A program made the position numbers and the translations under genes. The notes under the pieces were generated by a model. It was not told where the DNA came from. It was given only the letters and a program-made list of their open reading frames with translations, and made no database searches. Below are positions 9,403 to 17,650 of a DNA stretch of 64,000 nucleotides, piece after piece; position 1 is the first letter of the stretch, and every line of letters starts with the position of its first letter. The stretch lies in contig DASUKN010000100.1 of assembly GCA_036278715.1 (NCBI GenBank), positions 14,653-78,652 of the forward strand. Reading direction: 5' to 3'. This stretch comes from Udaeobacter sp025935755. Lineage in GTDB: Bacteria > Verrucomicrobiota > Verrucomicrobiia > Chthoniobacterales > UBA10450.

Positions 9403-10935
9403 ATGAAAAGAAAGCGTTTAGCGGTTTCTGCCTTATTAATATTGGAATTTGTGATACTTTTCTCACACGCGACGGAAGCTGTCGCCCCGCCACCTGATGG
9501 AGGTTATCCCGGATTCACGACGGCAGAAGGCACTAACGCGCTGGAAAATCTCACCAGTGGCATTGCGAATACGGGGACGGGTTGGTATTCACTCTTTACC
9601 AACACTTCGGGCAACTACAATACAGCGGTTGGCGCTGCAGCTCTCATATTCAACAATGGAGAGCAAAACACCGCCGTCGGTGTGGCGGCTCTTTTAAACA
9701 ACACGACCGGACTTGGCAACACCGCGACTGGTGCAACAGCTCTTTCGAGCAACACCACAGGCGACAGGAACACTTCTACCGGTGTTCAAGCTCTTTTGTC
9801 TAACACAACCGGCTCCCACAATACAGCGATCGGCTACGCAGCACTCCAGAACAGTACCGTTGACGGGAACACCGCTGTGGGTTCTCAGGCACTCCAGAAC
9901 AATACCACCGGTACCGGCAATGTGGCTATCGGTTCCTCTGCGCTCCAGAGCAATACCGTCGGATTGTTCAATACAGCCATGGGTTTTGCCGCCCTCGAAC
10001 TCAACGACACTGGCATAAACAATACCGCCACGGGTGCCCGGGCCCTCTCCAGCACCACCATTGGTAGTTTCAATACAGCCAGCGGTTTTGACGCCCTCGC
10101 CAACAATACAACCGGCGATAGCAATATCGCAGTCGGCGCCCAGGCGCTTCTCAATAACGACACCGGCGAGGATAACATTGCAATAGGCCTGAATGCCCTC
10201 CTTACCAACGTTAACGGCAATAGTAACACAGCATGCGGCTTCGCCGCGCTCGGCAGTAACACCGGCAACAACAACATAGCACTCGGGTTTGGTGCTGGTG
10301 ACCAGCTCACTACAGGTAGTTTCAATATTGACATCGGGAACTCTGGCGTTGCTGGCGAAACGACAACGATCCGCATAGGCGACCAGGGAACACAAACAAA
10401 AGCCTTCGTTGCCGGCATTTTTGGCGCAAACGTTGCAGGCTCGACAGTAGTCGTGGATTCGAACGGTCAGCTTGGTGTCTCCGCTTCCTCGCAGCGATTC
10501 AAGAAAGCTGTTGAACCTATGAATGAAGCAAGCGAAGCAATCTTGGCGCTGAAGCCCGTCAAATTTCAGTACAAAGCCGACACGACAAATACTCCACAAT
10601 TTGGCTTGATCGCTGAACAAGTTGCCGAGGTAAATCCCGACCTTGTCGTCCGCAATCGGGAGGGCAATATTTACACCGTGCGTTATGACGCAGTGAACGC
10701 AATGTTGTTAAACGAGTTCCTGAAAGAGCACCATAAAATCGAGCAACAAGAACACCAGCTTCAACAACAAGGTGCGGACATTCGAAACCAACAGGCCATC
10801 ATTGCTCAACTGAAGGAACAAATCCGTAGCTTGACCGAAATCGCCAAAGTCGAAGCCTCAGAACTTCAAAGAGTCAACGCGCGGTTGCAAATGCTCGATC
10901 ATACAGCGACACGAGTGGCCGCAGATCCGCCGTAA
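9403..10935 (+). CDS. Secreted head-repeat protein with C-terminal peptidase S74 chaperone domain
   Basis: A 510-residue protein from ATG 9403 (a GTG or TTG at 9388/9385 is possible). Residues 1-26 form a signal peptide ending ATEA, before VAPPPDGGYPGF. Residues about 40-310 hold some 16 repeats of about 16-17 residues, NTAxGxxALxxNTTGxx, resembling YadA-type trimeric adhesin heads. Residues about 360-445 match the S74 intramolecular chaperone of phage tailspikes: SSQRFK with the Ser/Lys self-cleavage pair, FGLIAEQVAEVNPDL, and VRYDAVNAMLLNEFL. A coiled coil follows. There is no beta-barrel anchor and no phage neighbourhood. Likely a trimeric surface or secreted fibre; the function is not known. 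Confidence 0.87.
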   Translation: MKRKRLAVSALLILEFVILFSHATEAVAPPPDGGYPGFTTAEGTNALENLTSGIANTGTGWYSLFTNTSGNYNTAVGAAALIFNNGEQNTAVGVAALLNNTTGLGNTATGATALSSNTTGDRNTSTGVQALLSNTTGSHNTAIGYAALQNSTVDGNTAVGSQALQNNTTGTGNVAIGSSALQSNTVGLFNTAMGFAALELNDTGINNTATGARALSSTTIGSFNTASGFDALANNTTGDSNIAVGAQALLNNDTGEDNIAIGLNALLTNVNGNSNTACGFAALGSNTGNNNIALGFGAGDQLTTGSFNIDIGNSGVAGETTTIRIGDQGTQTKAFVAGIFGANVAGSTVVVDSNGQLGVSASSQRFKKAVEPMNEASEAILALKPVKFQYKADTTNTPQFGLIAEQVAEVNPDLVVRNREGNIYTVRYDAVNAMLLNEFLKEHHKIEQQEHQLQQQGADIRNQQAIIAQLKEQIRSLTEIAKVEASELQRVNARLQMLDHTATRVAADPP

Positions 10936-10941
10936 GCACAC

Positions 10942-10960
10942 GGCGTTTCACAGAAACGTC
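10942..10960. repeat. Palindromic repeat, GGCGTTTC-ACA family
   Basis: GGCGTTTC, loop ACA, GAAACGTC: an 8-bp stem with one mismatch, between two convergent genes. The same stem occurs perfectly at 51745-51763 and in variant form at 53760-53778. Confidence 0.65.
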
Positions 10961-10988
10961 CTATAGTGCTCCGCAAGTCGGGGCGCAG

Positions 10989-12023
10989 TCAGTTTCCATT
11001 TATTACCAGCACGGCAGTATCCTTGAGTTTTCCAGCGCGGAATAAATCGAGCGCAGTGTTCGCTTGTTCCAAGGCGAATGTCTGCGTGTCGGTACGCACG
11101 GGAACACGCGGCGCGATTTCAAAAAATTCTTCACCGTCACGACGGGTGAGGTTCGCTACTGATGTGATCCTACGTTCTTCCCAAAGATCGACGTAGTGAA
11201 ATGCGGGAATGTCAGTCATGTGAATCCCGCCGCAGACCACGATACCGCCTTTGGCGAGCGCGTGGAGCGCTGCCGGAACCAGCGGGCCAACCGATGCGAA
11301 AATAATTGCGGCATCGAGTTTTACCGGCGGCATTTGGTCAGAACCGCCGGACCAAACAGCTCCAAGTTCCTTCGCTGCTTGCTGCGTCGCCTTGTCACCG
11401 GGCCGGGTAAACGCGAAAACCTCGCGCTCTTCATAAATTGCAATCTGCGCAATCAAATGCGCAGCGTTTCCGAACCCATAAATGCCCAGGCGCCGTGCAT
11501 CGCCTGTTTTGCGATACGACCGATAACCGATCAGTCCGGCGCAAAGCAGTGGTGCGGCCTCAACGTCGTCGTAACGCTCAGGCAACGGAAAACAATATCT
11601 TGCGTCCGCGACGGCGAATTCCGCATAGCCGCCATCGATCGTGTAACCCGTAAAGCGCGCATTATCGCAAAGATTCTCTCTGCCGGACCGGCAATACGCG
11701 CAATCACCATCGGTCCAACCCAGCCACGGGATTCCTACGCGATCTCCGACCGAGAAAGCGGGAGCAGCTTGAATGGCGCGAGTATCGGAATGCTGAGATG
11801 CTTCCCGGAATTCGCCGACTTCTTCGATTCGTCCTACTATTTGATGACCGAGAATCAATGGCAGCTTCGGATCGGCCAATTCGCCATCGACCACGTGAAG
11901 ATCAGTGCGGCACACTGCGCACGTGTTGACGCGGACGAGCAGTTGTCCCCTGCCCGGCGTGGGTTGCGGCACATCGCGCAGTTCCAGGGGCTGTTTCGGC
12001 CGGTCAAGAACCATCGCACGCAT
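10989..12023 (-). CDS. Zinc-dependent alcohol dehydrogenase (MDR superfamily)
   Basis: A 344-residue medium-chain dehydrogenase with a GroES-like domain (catalytic zinc ligands in VCRTDLH near Cys38, LGHQ near His60, and PLLCAG near Cys154) and a Rossmann domain, here IYGFGNAAH instead of a standard GxGxxG. It oxidises alcohols or reduces aldehydes with NAD(P). The structural-zinc lobe is altered: the usual four cysteines should read CxxCxxCx7C, but the first is Asp (TDGDCAYC...ENLC). Between GHQIVG and GDRVGIPW there is an insert of about 20 residues. It converges on the S74 gene. Confidence 0.88.
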   Translation of the reverse strand: MRAMVLDRPKQPLELRDVPQPTPGRGQLLVRVNTCAVCRTDLHVVDGELADPKLPLILGHQIVGRIEEVGEFREASQHSDTRAIQAAPAFSVGDRVGIPWLGWTDGDCAYCRSGRENLCDNARFTGYTIDGGYAEFAVADARYCFPLPERYDDVEAAPLLCAGLIGYRSYRKTGDARRLGIYGFGNAAHLIAQIAIYEEREVFAFTRPGDKATQQAAKELGAVWSGGSDQMPPVKLDAAIIFASVGPLVPAALHALAKGGIVVCGGIHMTDIPAFHYVDLWEERRITSVANLTRRDGEEFFEIAPRVPVRTDTQTFALEQANTALDLFRAGKLKDTAVLVINGN

Positions 12024-12078
12024 GGCTCCAAATATAATTCACCAATCTTGAATGACGAATAGCAATGACCGGCTGCTG

Positions 12079-12515
12079 TAGTGTCCGCTGTCCTCAGCGG
12101 ACTTCACAGAATCTCAACTTGCTGCGCTGGGGACAGCGCACCCTACAGCCTCAAGTATCTCAAGGAGCGCCCGCAGACTCTGGTCGCATCGGTCCTTGCG
12201 CGGGTTCATGTTCATGCTCGTGGTAGTGCGCGCGCTGTCCTCAGCGGACTTCACTGAACCTCAACTTGCTGCGCTGGGGACAGCGCACCCTACAGCCTCA
12301 AGTATCTCAACGAGCGCCCGCAGGCTCTGGTCGCATCGGTCCTTGCGCGGGTTCATGTTCATCCTCGTGGTAGTGTCCGCTGTCCTCAGCGGACTTCACT
12401 GAACCTCAACTCGCTGCGCTGGGGACAGCGCACCCTACAGCCTCAAGTATCTCAACGAGCGCCTGCAGGCTCTGGTCGCATCGGTCCTTGCGCAGGTTCA
12501 TGTTCATGCTCGTGG
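12079..12515. repeat. Three tandem 145-147 bp units copying the 3' end of the RND pump gene plus a double-hairpin element
   Basis: Units at 12079-12223, 12224-12370 and 12371-12515. Each holds a palindromic element with two perfect or near-perfect hairpins (GTCCGCTG-TCCT-CAGCGGAC and GCGCTG-GGGA-CAGCGC) bounded by CTGTAG and CTACAG, followed by about 65 bp equal to the 3' end of the RND gene including its TGA. The last unit contains the real stop codon of the pump gene; the two others carry silent copies of the tail coding for the same MRPEPAGA-like end. Confidence 0.9.
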
Positions 12516-15500
12516 TAGTGCGCGCTGCGGAGGAATGGCACCTTGTCGAGCACATGCTCCTGGAACCATTCGAGCGAGAGATAAATCACCGGCGTGACGA
12601 ATAACGTGACTAACTGGGAGAAAATCAACCCTCCTACGATCACCAGTCCTAAAGGACGCCGCGATGCGGCATCCTGGCCGAATCCCAATGCGATTGGTAT
12701 TGCGCCCATGAGAGAGGCGAGTGTGGTCATCATGATCGGCCGAAACCGTTCAACACTGGCTTCGTGAATAGCGGACCGAAGATCCCAGCCTTCGTCGATT
12801 CGTTGCAACGCGAAATCGACCACCATGATTCCGTTCTTCTTCACGATACCTAACAAAAGAAACAGACCGATCACGCTGTAGAGCGAAAGCACCGAATGGA
12901 AAATGTATAATGTGGCGAGCCCGCCCACCACCGCTGGAACAATTGCAGGGAATAACACCGTGAACGGATGCACATAACTCTCGTAAAGAATTCCCAGGAT
13001 GACATACATGACAAAGATCGCAGCAAGCAGCAGCAGGGGCAGAGACCGAAACAGTTGTCTAAACACCAGCGCCTCACCCTGGAAGCTCCCCTGCACGGTT
13101 GGATAATGCGGTTGGATCTGCGCTACGGCATCTTCAATATACTTTGTCGCATCCCCAATAGCGGCATCAGGCAATAAATTGAAATTGAAAGTAACGCTGG
13201 TGAACTGGTTGAGATGGTTTACAGCCTGCGGGCCGATAACTTTCTTCGTTGTTGTGACAACGCGAAGTGGAACAAGGCTCGCCATGTTACCCGCGGTGGT
13301 GGCGATGGTTCCCCCACCCGATCCGCTGGCGCTGAAATTGCCGCTGGTGTTGCTGCGGACATACAGGTTGTCGAGGTCCTCGGGATGCGCGCGGTCGTGG
13401 TCCTTAACTTCCAGAATGACCTGGTACTGGTCGTCTGGCTCCTTGATGAGATAAATGTAATTTTGGGAGTAGGCGTTGCGCATCAGACTCTGAATCGCGG
13501 AAGTAGAAACGCCGTAGGTAGCGGCGCGATCGCGATTGATATCGATCCTGAGATTCGGCGTATCGTGATAATAGTCGGAGCGAACACTGGCGAAGCCCTT
13601 AAACTCTTGAAGCTTCTTCATTAGTTCGTCGGCCATCGCGTAAACATCATGAGGCACGATGCCGCTGATCGTATAGGCATATTGGCCCTGGGTCTGGCTG
13701 GTCGCGCCGACGCTGATTTGCAGCACCGGACTGGGAGTTAAAACCGCCGTGATTCCCGGGATGGTAGCAAGCGATTTTTGCAGCCGCAAAACGATCTCGT
13801 CTACGGGCGGACGCTCACTGCGCGGCTTTAGAAAGAGAAACAGCAGCCCCTGTGACAATGGTCCGCGTGATGCGAAACCGGCGAGGGTGAAAAATTGCCC
13901 GACGGCTGGATCCTCCTGCAGTTTTTTGTTCACCTGCTCCTGAAACGCCCGCATTTGCGCCGGCGAACTGCCTTCTTGTGCGATGAATAATCCGCGGATA
14001 AAACCGCTGTCGCCGCGCGGTATCAATGTGAACGGCAAATGCGTGAAGAAGAACCACAGACCAAGAATGCACGCCAGCAAGATCGGCACAGCGAGCCATG
14101 CGCGATCGAGAAACTTATCAAGCAACCGGCCATACGCAACGATAACACCCTGGATGAAATTGCTGGTGTGCCGTTCCATCCACGCGCGCTTATGACCAGC
14201 CCTGCGCTCGCCAAGAATGCGAGCGCACATCAGCGGGGTGAGCGTTAATGACACAAGACCTGAGGCCAGAATGGCCACAATGATAGTGACAGAAAATTCG
14301 CGGAAGATGCGGCCAAGCAGCCCGGGAATGAAAACCAGGGGGATAAAAACCGCGGCCAGCGAAAGCGTCATCGAAAGGATGGTGAAAGAGATTTCGCCGG
14401 CGCTATTAAACGTCGCTTTCACGATCGATTCCCCGTGCTCAGCTCGACGCACAACGTTTTCCAAAAAGACAATGGCATCATCGACAAGGAAGCCAATGGC
14501 CAGAGTCAGCGCCATCAAAGTGAGATTGTTGATGGAAAAGTCGAGCATGTACATCACGGCCACGGTGAGTAACAACGACATCGGCAAGGCCACTGCGGGA
14601 ATTAACGTATCGGTGGCGCGCCCGAGGAACACGTATATCACCATCACCACCAGCACGAACGCGATGATCAGGGTCCATTTTACTTCATCGGCAGAGTTAA
14701 CGATCGTCTGCGAACGGTCGTACACCGGCGTGAATTGGATCGACCCCGGTAAACTCGAGCGCAGTTCGGGAAAAAGCGCTTTGACCGACCTGGCCACTTC
14801 AACCGCGTTAGCGCCTGCCTGCCGCGAAACGGCGAGTACAACGACAGCGCCCGCCGGCTTATAGCCGCGCATCCAGAAAAAGCGCGAGATTCGCTCGTCC
14901 TGAACGCTGTCGAGTACATCGGCCACATCCTGCAAATAAACCGGCGCGCCGTTGGGATTTCGCGCTACGATCAGGTCCCGATATCCCTGAGCCTTGTCGA
15001 TCTGGCCGTTCGGTTGCAGAACAAATGTCTGGTGGGGACCGTCGAATTGTCCCGCGCCCGAATAAACCGTGCCCGATCGAATCCCGCTGGCGAGATCGTC
15101 CATCGTTAGGCCGCGAGCTGCGAGTGCCGAGGGATCCGCTTTGACACGAATGGCACCTTGCACGCCGTAGATGTTCACCTGCGAAACGCCAGGCAGGATG
15201 TTAATGCGCTGCGCTACCACCGTAGACGCATATTTGTACAGGTCTCCATCGGTCAGGGTATCCGACATCAGACCTAACAAGTAAACCGACTGGTCGTTCG
15301 GGTTGGTTTTCTTGAACGTGGGCGGACTTGGTAAATCGATCGGCAATCTTCCCGTCGCGCTCTGGATCGCTGCCTGAACGTCTGTGGCGGCGTCGACGAT
15401 GCTTTTGCTCAGAACAAACTGCAAAGTCAACGATGTGGTGCTCTGCGTGCTGGTGCTGGTGATAATGTCGAGTCCGGGAATCTGCAGGAATTGTTTCTCC

Positions 15501-15820
15501 AGCGGGGTAGCGATGTTATTCGCCATGGTCGTAGGATCCGCCCCGGGGTAGGAGCAGCTCACTTGAATAACCGGATAATCGACAGCCGGAAGATCGTTTA
15601 CGGCCAGCTTACCGTAAGTCGCGATACCTGCGACGATCACCGACAACGTCAGCAGCACTGTCATCACTGGCCGGCGAATAAACGGCCCTGAAAGGCCCGA
15701 GCCTTTGACGGGAACTAACTTTGCAGTCGGATGCGGCCGTTCCCCGGCAAACGATCTGGACTCGGGGCCGTCGCGAGCTTTTAGTTCGCGTTCGCCGTCA
15801 TGTTCTTTCGAGTCGTTCAT
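12452..15820 (-). CDS. RND multidrug efflux transporter, inner-membrane pump (MdtB/MdtC-like)
   Basis: An 1122-residue AcrB-type pump with start ATG 15820, one base after the stop of the adaptor gene; a longer open frame exists but overlaps the adaptor. Visible are the first membrane helix (FIRRPVMTVLLTLSVIV), the porter signature (NDLPAVDYPVIQVSCSYPGADP), TM4 with the proton-relay aspartates (GFLVDDAIVFLENV), and the twelve-helix layout. NNLTLMALTLAIG and the long insert fit the MdtB/MdtC branch. It expels drugs using the proton gradient with the adaptor encoded upstream; no TolC-like channel is in the window. About 50 hydrophilic residues precede TM1. The 3' end is duplicated downstream. 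Confidence 0.95.
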   Translation of the reverse strand: MNDSKEHDGERELKARDGPESRSFAGERPHPTAKLVPVKGSGLSGPFIRRPVMTVLLTLSVIVAGIATYGKLAVNDLPAVDYPVIQVSCSYPGADPTTMANNIATPLEKQFLQIPGLDIITSTSTQSTTSLTLQFVLSKSIVDAATDVQAAIQSATGRLPIDLPSPPTFKKTNPNDQSVYLLGLMSDTLTDGDLYKYASTVVAQRINILPGVSQVNIYGVQGAIRVKADPSALAARGLTMDDLASGIRSGTVYSGAGQFDGPHQTFVLQPNGQIDKAQGYRDLIVARNPNGAPVYLQDVADVLDSVQDERISRFFWMRGYKPAGAVVVLAVSRQAGANAVEVARSVKALFPELRSSLPGSIQFTPVYDRSQTIVNSADEVKWTLIIAFVLVVMVIYVFLGRATDTLIPAVALPMSLLLTVAVMYMLDFSINNLTLMALTLAIGFLVDDAIVFLENVVRRAEHGESIVKATFNSAGEISFTILSMTLSLAAVFIPLVFIPGLLGRIFREFSVTIIVAILASGLVSLTLTPLMCARILGERRAGHKRAWMERHTSNFIQGVIVAYGRLLDKFLDRAWLAVPILLACILGLWFFFTHLPFTLIPRGDSGFIRGLFIAQEGSSPAQMRAFQEQVNKKLQEDPAVGQFFTLAGFASRGPLSQGLLFLFLKPRSERPPVDEIVLRLQKSLATIPGITAVLTPSPVLQISVGATSQTQGQYAYTISGIVPHDVYAMADELMKKLQEFKGFASVRSDYYHDTPNLRIDINRDRAATYGVSTSAIQSLMRNAYSQNYIYLIKEPDDQYQVILEVKDHDRAHPEDLDNLYVRSNTSGNFSASGSGGGTIATTAGNMASLVPLRVVTTTKKVIGPQAVNHLNQFTSVTFNFNLLPDAAIGDATKYIEDAVAQIQPHYPTVQGSFQGEALVFRQLFRSLPLLLLAAIFVMYVILGILYESYVHPFTVLFPAIVPAVVGGLATLYIFHSVLSLYSVIGLFLLLGIVKKNGIMVVDFALQRIDEGWDLRSAIHEASVERFRPIMMTTLASLMGAIPIALGFGQDAASRRPLGLVIVGGLIFSQLVTLFVTPVIYLSLEWFQEHVLDKVPFLRSAHYHEHEHEPAQGPMRPEPAGAR

Positions 15821-15821
15821 G

Positions 15822-17045
15822 CTACATCGCGCTTTTCGATGCGGCAGCATTGTCCCGCGAACCTGGTGCCTGAGGCATGTAGGGTTGAGGCGCGATTTTC
15901 GCTCCCGGCGAAAGCGCAAGCTGGCCGGTAACAACCACCGTCTCGTCGGGCTTCACACCATTCTCGATCACCGTCAGATCGCCTTCCTGGCGTTGACCGG
16001 GCGTGACCGGACGAAGCTCGACAGTGTTGTCCGGTTTCACCACAAATACGAAAGGCCCTGCCTGGCTAACCTGTATGGCTTGCGATGGAACAAGTGTGGC
16101 GTTCTTGAGCGTGTCTAGAATGAAACGGACGAGAACGAACTCCGATGGCCAAAGCGCGCGATCGGGATTGGGCGTGACTCCGCGCGCTTTTACTGTTCCC
16201 GAACCGGGTTGTACTGCCTTATCGATGAAGTACAAATCGCCGAGCCGCGGCGTGATCGAACCATCCGCGAGATAGGTGAGTACTTTCAGATTGGAACTGC
16301 CAAGATATTTTCGCACCAGCGGCAGATCGTTCTGCGCCACGGTGAAGTCCGTGTAAATCGGATCGAGGCCTTGTATCGTGACAAGAGGCGGGCTGGAAGG
16401 TCCGACCAGATTGCCGACGTCAACATTGCGAAGACCAATCCGTCCGTTGATAGGCGATTTAATGAAGCAAAAATCAAAATTCACCTGAGCAGCTTCGGCC
16501 GCTCCCTGCGATTTTTGCGCGTTCGCCACTGCAGTGTCGTAATCCTGCTGCGAGACCACTTTTCTCGCGCGCAGATCCTCCTGACGTTTCAGGTTTAGCT
16601 GATCTAAGGCGGCTTGAGCTTTGGCCTGATCCAAAACGGCTTGGAAAGGGCGCGGGTCGATGGTGAAAAGTAAATCGCCTTTCTTAACCTCAGAGCCATC
16701 CTGGAAATGTCGTCCGGTGATCACACCACTTACCTGCGCCTGCACCTGCACCGTCTCGTACGCCGAACAGGTGCCGATCTCATCGAGATAAAGGGGCACG
16801 TCTTTTGTCACAACTTTCGCAATGGTCGCCGGACGCACAGGAGGCTGAGCGGCTTTAGCTTCCGTCGCTCTGTGTTGATAAATTCGATAGGTGACAAACC
16901 CCGCCAGTAGAATGAAAAGCAAGTACGCCCATTTCGGTATACTCTGATGCGAAGTCCGGGCTTGCTTCGTTTCGGGCTTGGTCGAGCGCTTTGGAAGGCC
17001 GTAATCCATTATTTTTTGACCGCTCACCGGCGCGTTGACTTTCAT
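15822..17045 (-). CDS. RND efflux periplasmic adaptor (membrane fusion protein)
   Basis: A 407-residue adaptor. The start at ATG 17045 is chosen because it forms an ATGA overlap with the marR stop and has an AGGGGG Shine-Dalgarno. It has an N-terminal membrane anchor (about residues 36-55), a lipoyl/barrel-sandwich domain (VQVQAQVSGVITGRHFQDGSEVKKGDLLFTID interrupted by a helical hairpin), and a beta-barrel region. It bridges the inner-membrane pump to an outer-membrane channel. It is the middle gene of the marR-MFP-RND operon. Confidence 0.93.
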   Translation of the reverse strand: MKVNAPVSGQKIMDYGLPKRSTKPETKQARTSHQSIPKWAYLLFILLAGFVTYRIYQHRATEAKAAQPPVRPATIAKVVTKDVPLYLDEIGTCSAYETVQVQAQVSGVITGRHFQDGSEVKKGDLLFTIDPRPFQAVLDQAKAQAALDQLNLKRQEDLRARKVVSQQDYDTAVANAQKSQGAAEAAQVNFDFCFIKSPINGRIGLRNVDVGNLVGPSSPPLVTIQGLDPIYTDFTVAQNDLPLVRKYLGSSNLKVLTYLADGSITPRLGDLYFIDKAVQPGSGTVKARGVTPNPDRALWPSEFVLVRFILDTLKNATLVPSQAIQVSQAGPFVFVVKPDNTVELRPVTPGQRQEGDLTVIENGVKPDETVVVTGQLALSPGAKIAPQPYMPQAPGSRDNAAASKSAM

Positions 17046-17596
17046 TTGGACCCCCTGCGAATTGCCCCTTTTCTTGGAATCGAATCTCCGCGCCTCCTGT
17101 GGCCGTTGTGGGCAGCCAAGCGGCGCGCTACCGCTTTGCCGCCGCGCGGGCGGGACCTGTCGCTTTTCTCGGCCCGATCTCTGATGCGCGCCAGCACCTT
17201 CATGCACTTTTGAAGATCGGAATTTGGGATGTCTGCCAACAGTTCGTACCGGAGCGTGTTGGCGCTTAGGTTAATCTCGGTGATCACGCGCTCGGCGCGG
17301 CGGCCTAGCAGCACCATCTTACAGCGACGATCGAGCGCTGAGTTGGTGCGCGTAATCCAATTCTCGCGCTCCAAGCGATGCAACAATGTCACCACAGTTG
17401 GCTCTTCCACGCCCAACCGCGCGGCAATCTCAGCCTGGGTGAGCGCGTCCCCGGCTAGTGACAAATGCATTAGCGTGCGCCATTTCGCCTGGCTCAGGCC
17501 CATCGGCTTCAGACGCTCGTCCAGTTTTTGCCGCCACGCGCGCGCCGTCCCGTGAAGCAACTGGCCAAATGTTTCCATTGTTTCGCCGGGCGACAT
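17042..17596 (-). CDS. MarR-family transcriptional regulator
   Basis: A 184-residue winged-helix regulator from ATG 17596 (ATG 17578 is equally possible; an earlier in-frame start would sit inside the operator). Core motifs are LSQAKWRTLMHL, LTQAEIAARLGVEEPTVVTLLHRLERENWI for the DNA-reading helix, and DRRCKMVLL for the wing. The C-terminal 35 residues are unusually basic, with many Arg and Lys. It is likely an autorepressor of this efflux operon, relieved by a small aromatic ligand. Its stop overlaps the adaptor start (ATGA). Confidence 0.92.
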   Translation of the reverse strand: MSPGETMETFGQLLHGTARAWRQKLDERLKPMGLSQAKWRTLMHLSLAGDALTQAEIAARLGVEEPTVVTLLHRLERENWITRTNSALDRRCKMVLLGRRAERVITEINLSANTLRYELLADIPNSDLQKCMKVLARIRDRAEKSDRSRPRGGKAVARRLAAHNGHRRRGDSIPRKGAIRRGSK

Positions 17597-17610
17597 AACT
17601 GTTGGGGTCA

Positions 17611-17634
17611 AATTGGTTAGTATGCTAACCAATT
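17611..17634. promoter_or_regulatory. MarR operator palindrome
   Basis: A perfect inverted repeat with 10-bp arms, AATTGGTTAG and CTAACCAATT, separated by TATG, placed 14 bp upstream of the first marR start. Size and position are those expected of a MarR dimer site controlling its own operon. A TTGACA lies on the minus strand at 17654-17649, but no well-spaced -10 box could be fixed. Confidence 0.8.
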
Positions 17635-17650
17635 CCAATCCGGCAGTCTG

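Noticed and set aside
9600..10300. Regular short repeats that might suggest a CRISPR array
   Set aside because: The period is coding (about 48-51 nt, translating to NTAxGxxAL repeats), with no conserved repeat/variable spacer pattern and no cas genes.
9694..10620. Long minus-strand open frame (308 codons) across the S74 repeat gene
   Set aside because: It is antisense to a periodic repeat region, and its Cys/Gly/Val-rich composition is the reverse image of the NTAxG repeats; no start signal or family match.
11196..12062. Plus-strand open frame of 288 codons
   Set aside because: Fully antisense to the alcohol dehydrogenase; Arg/Cys-rich product without family features.
12079..12515. CRISPR or tRNA-like tandem array
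   Set aside because: Three units of about 146 bp made of gene tail plus hairpins; spacers are not unique and no cas gene is present.
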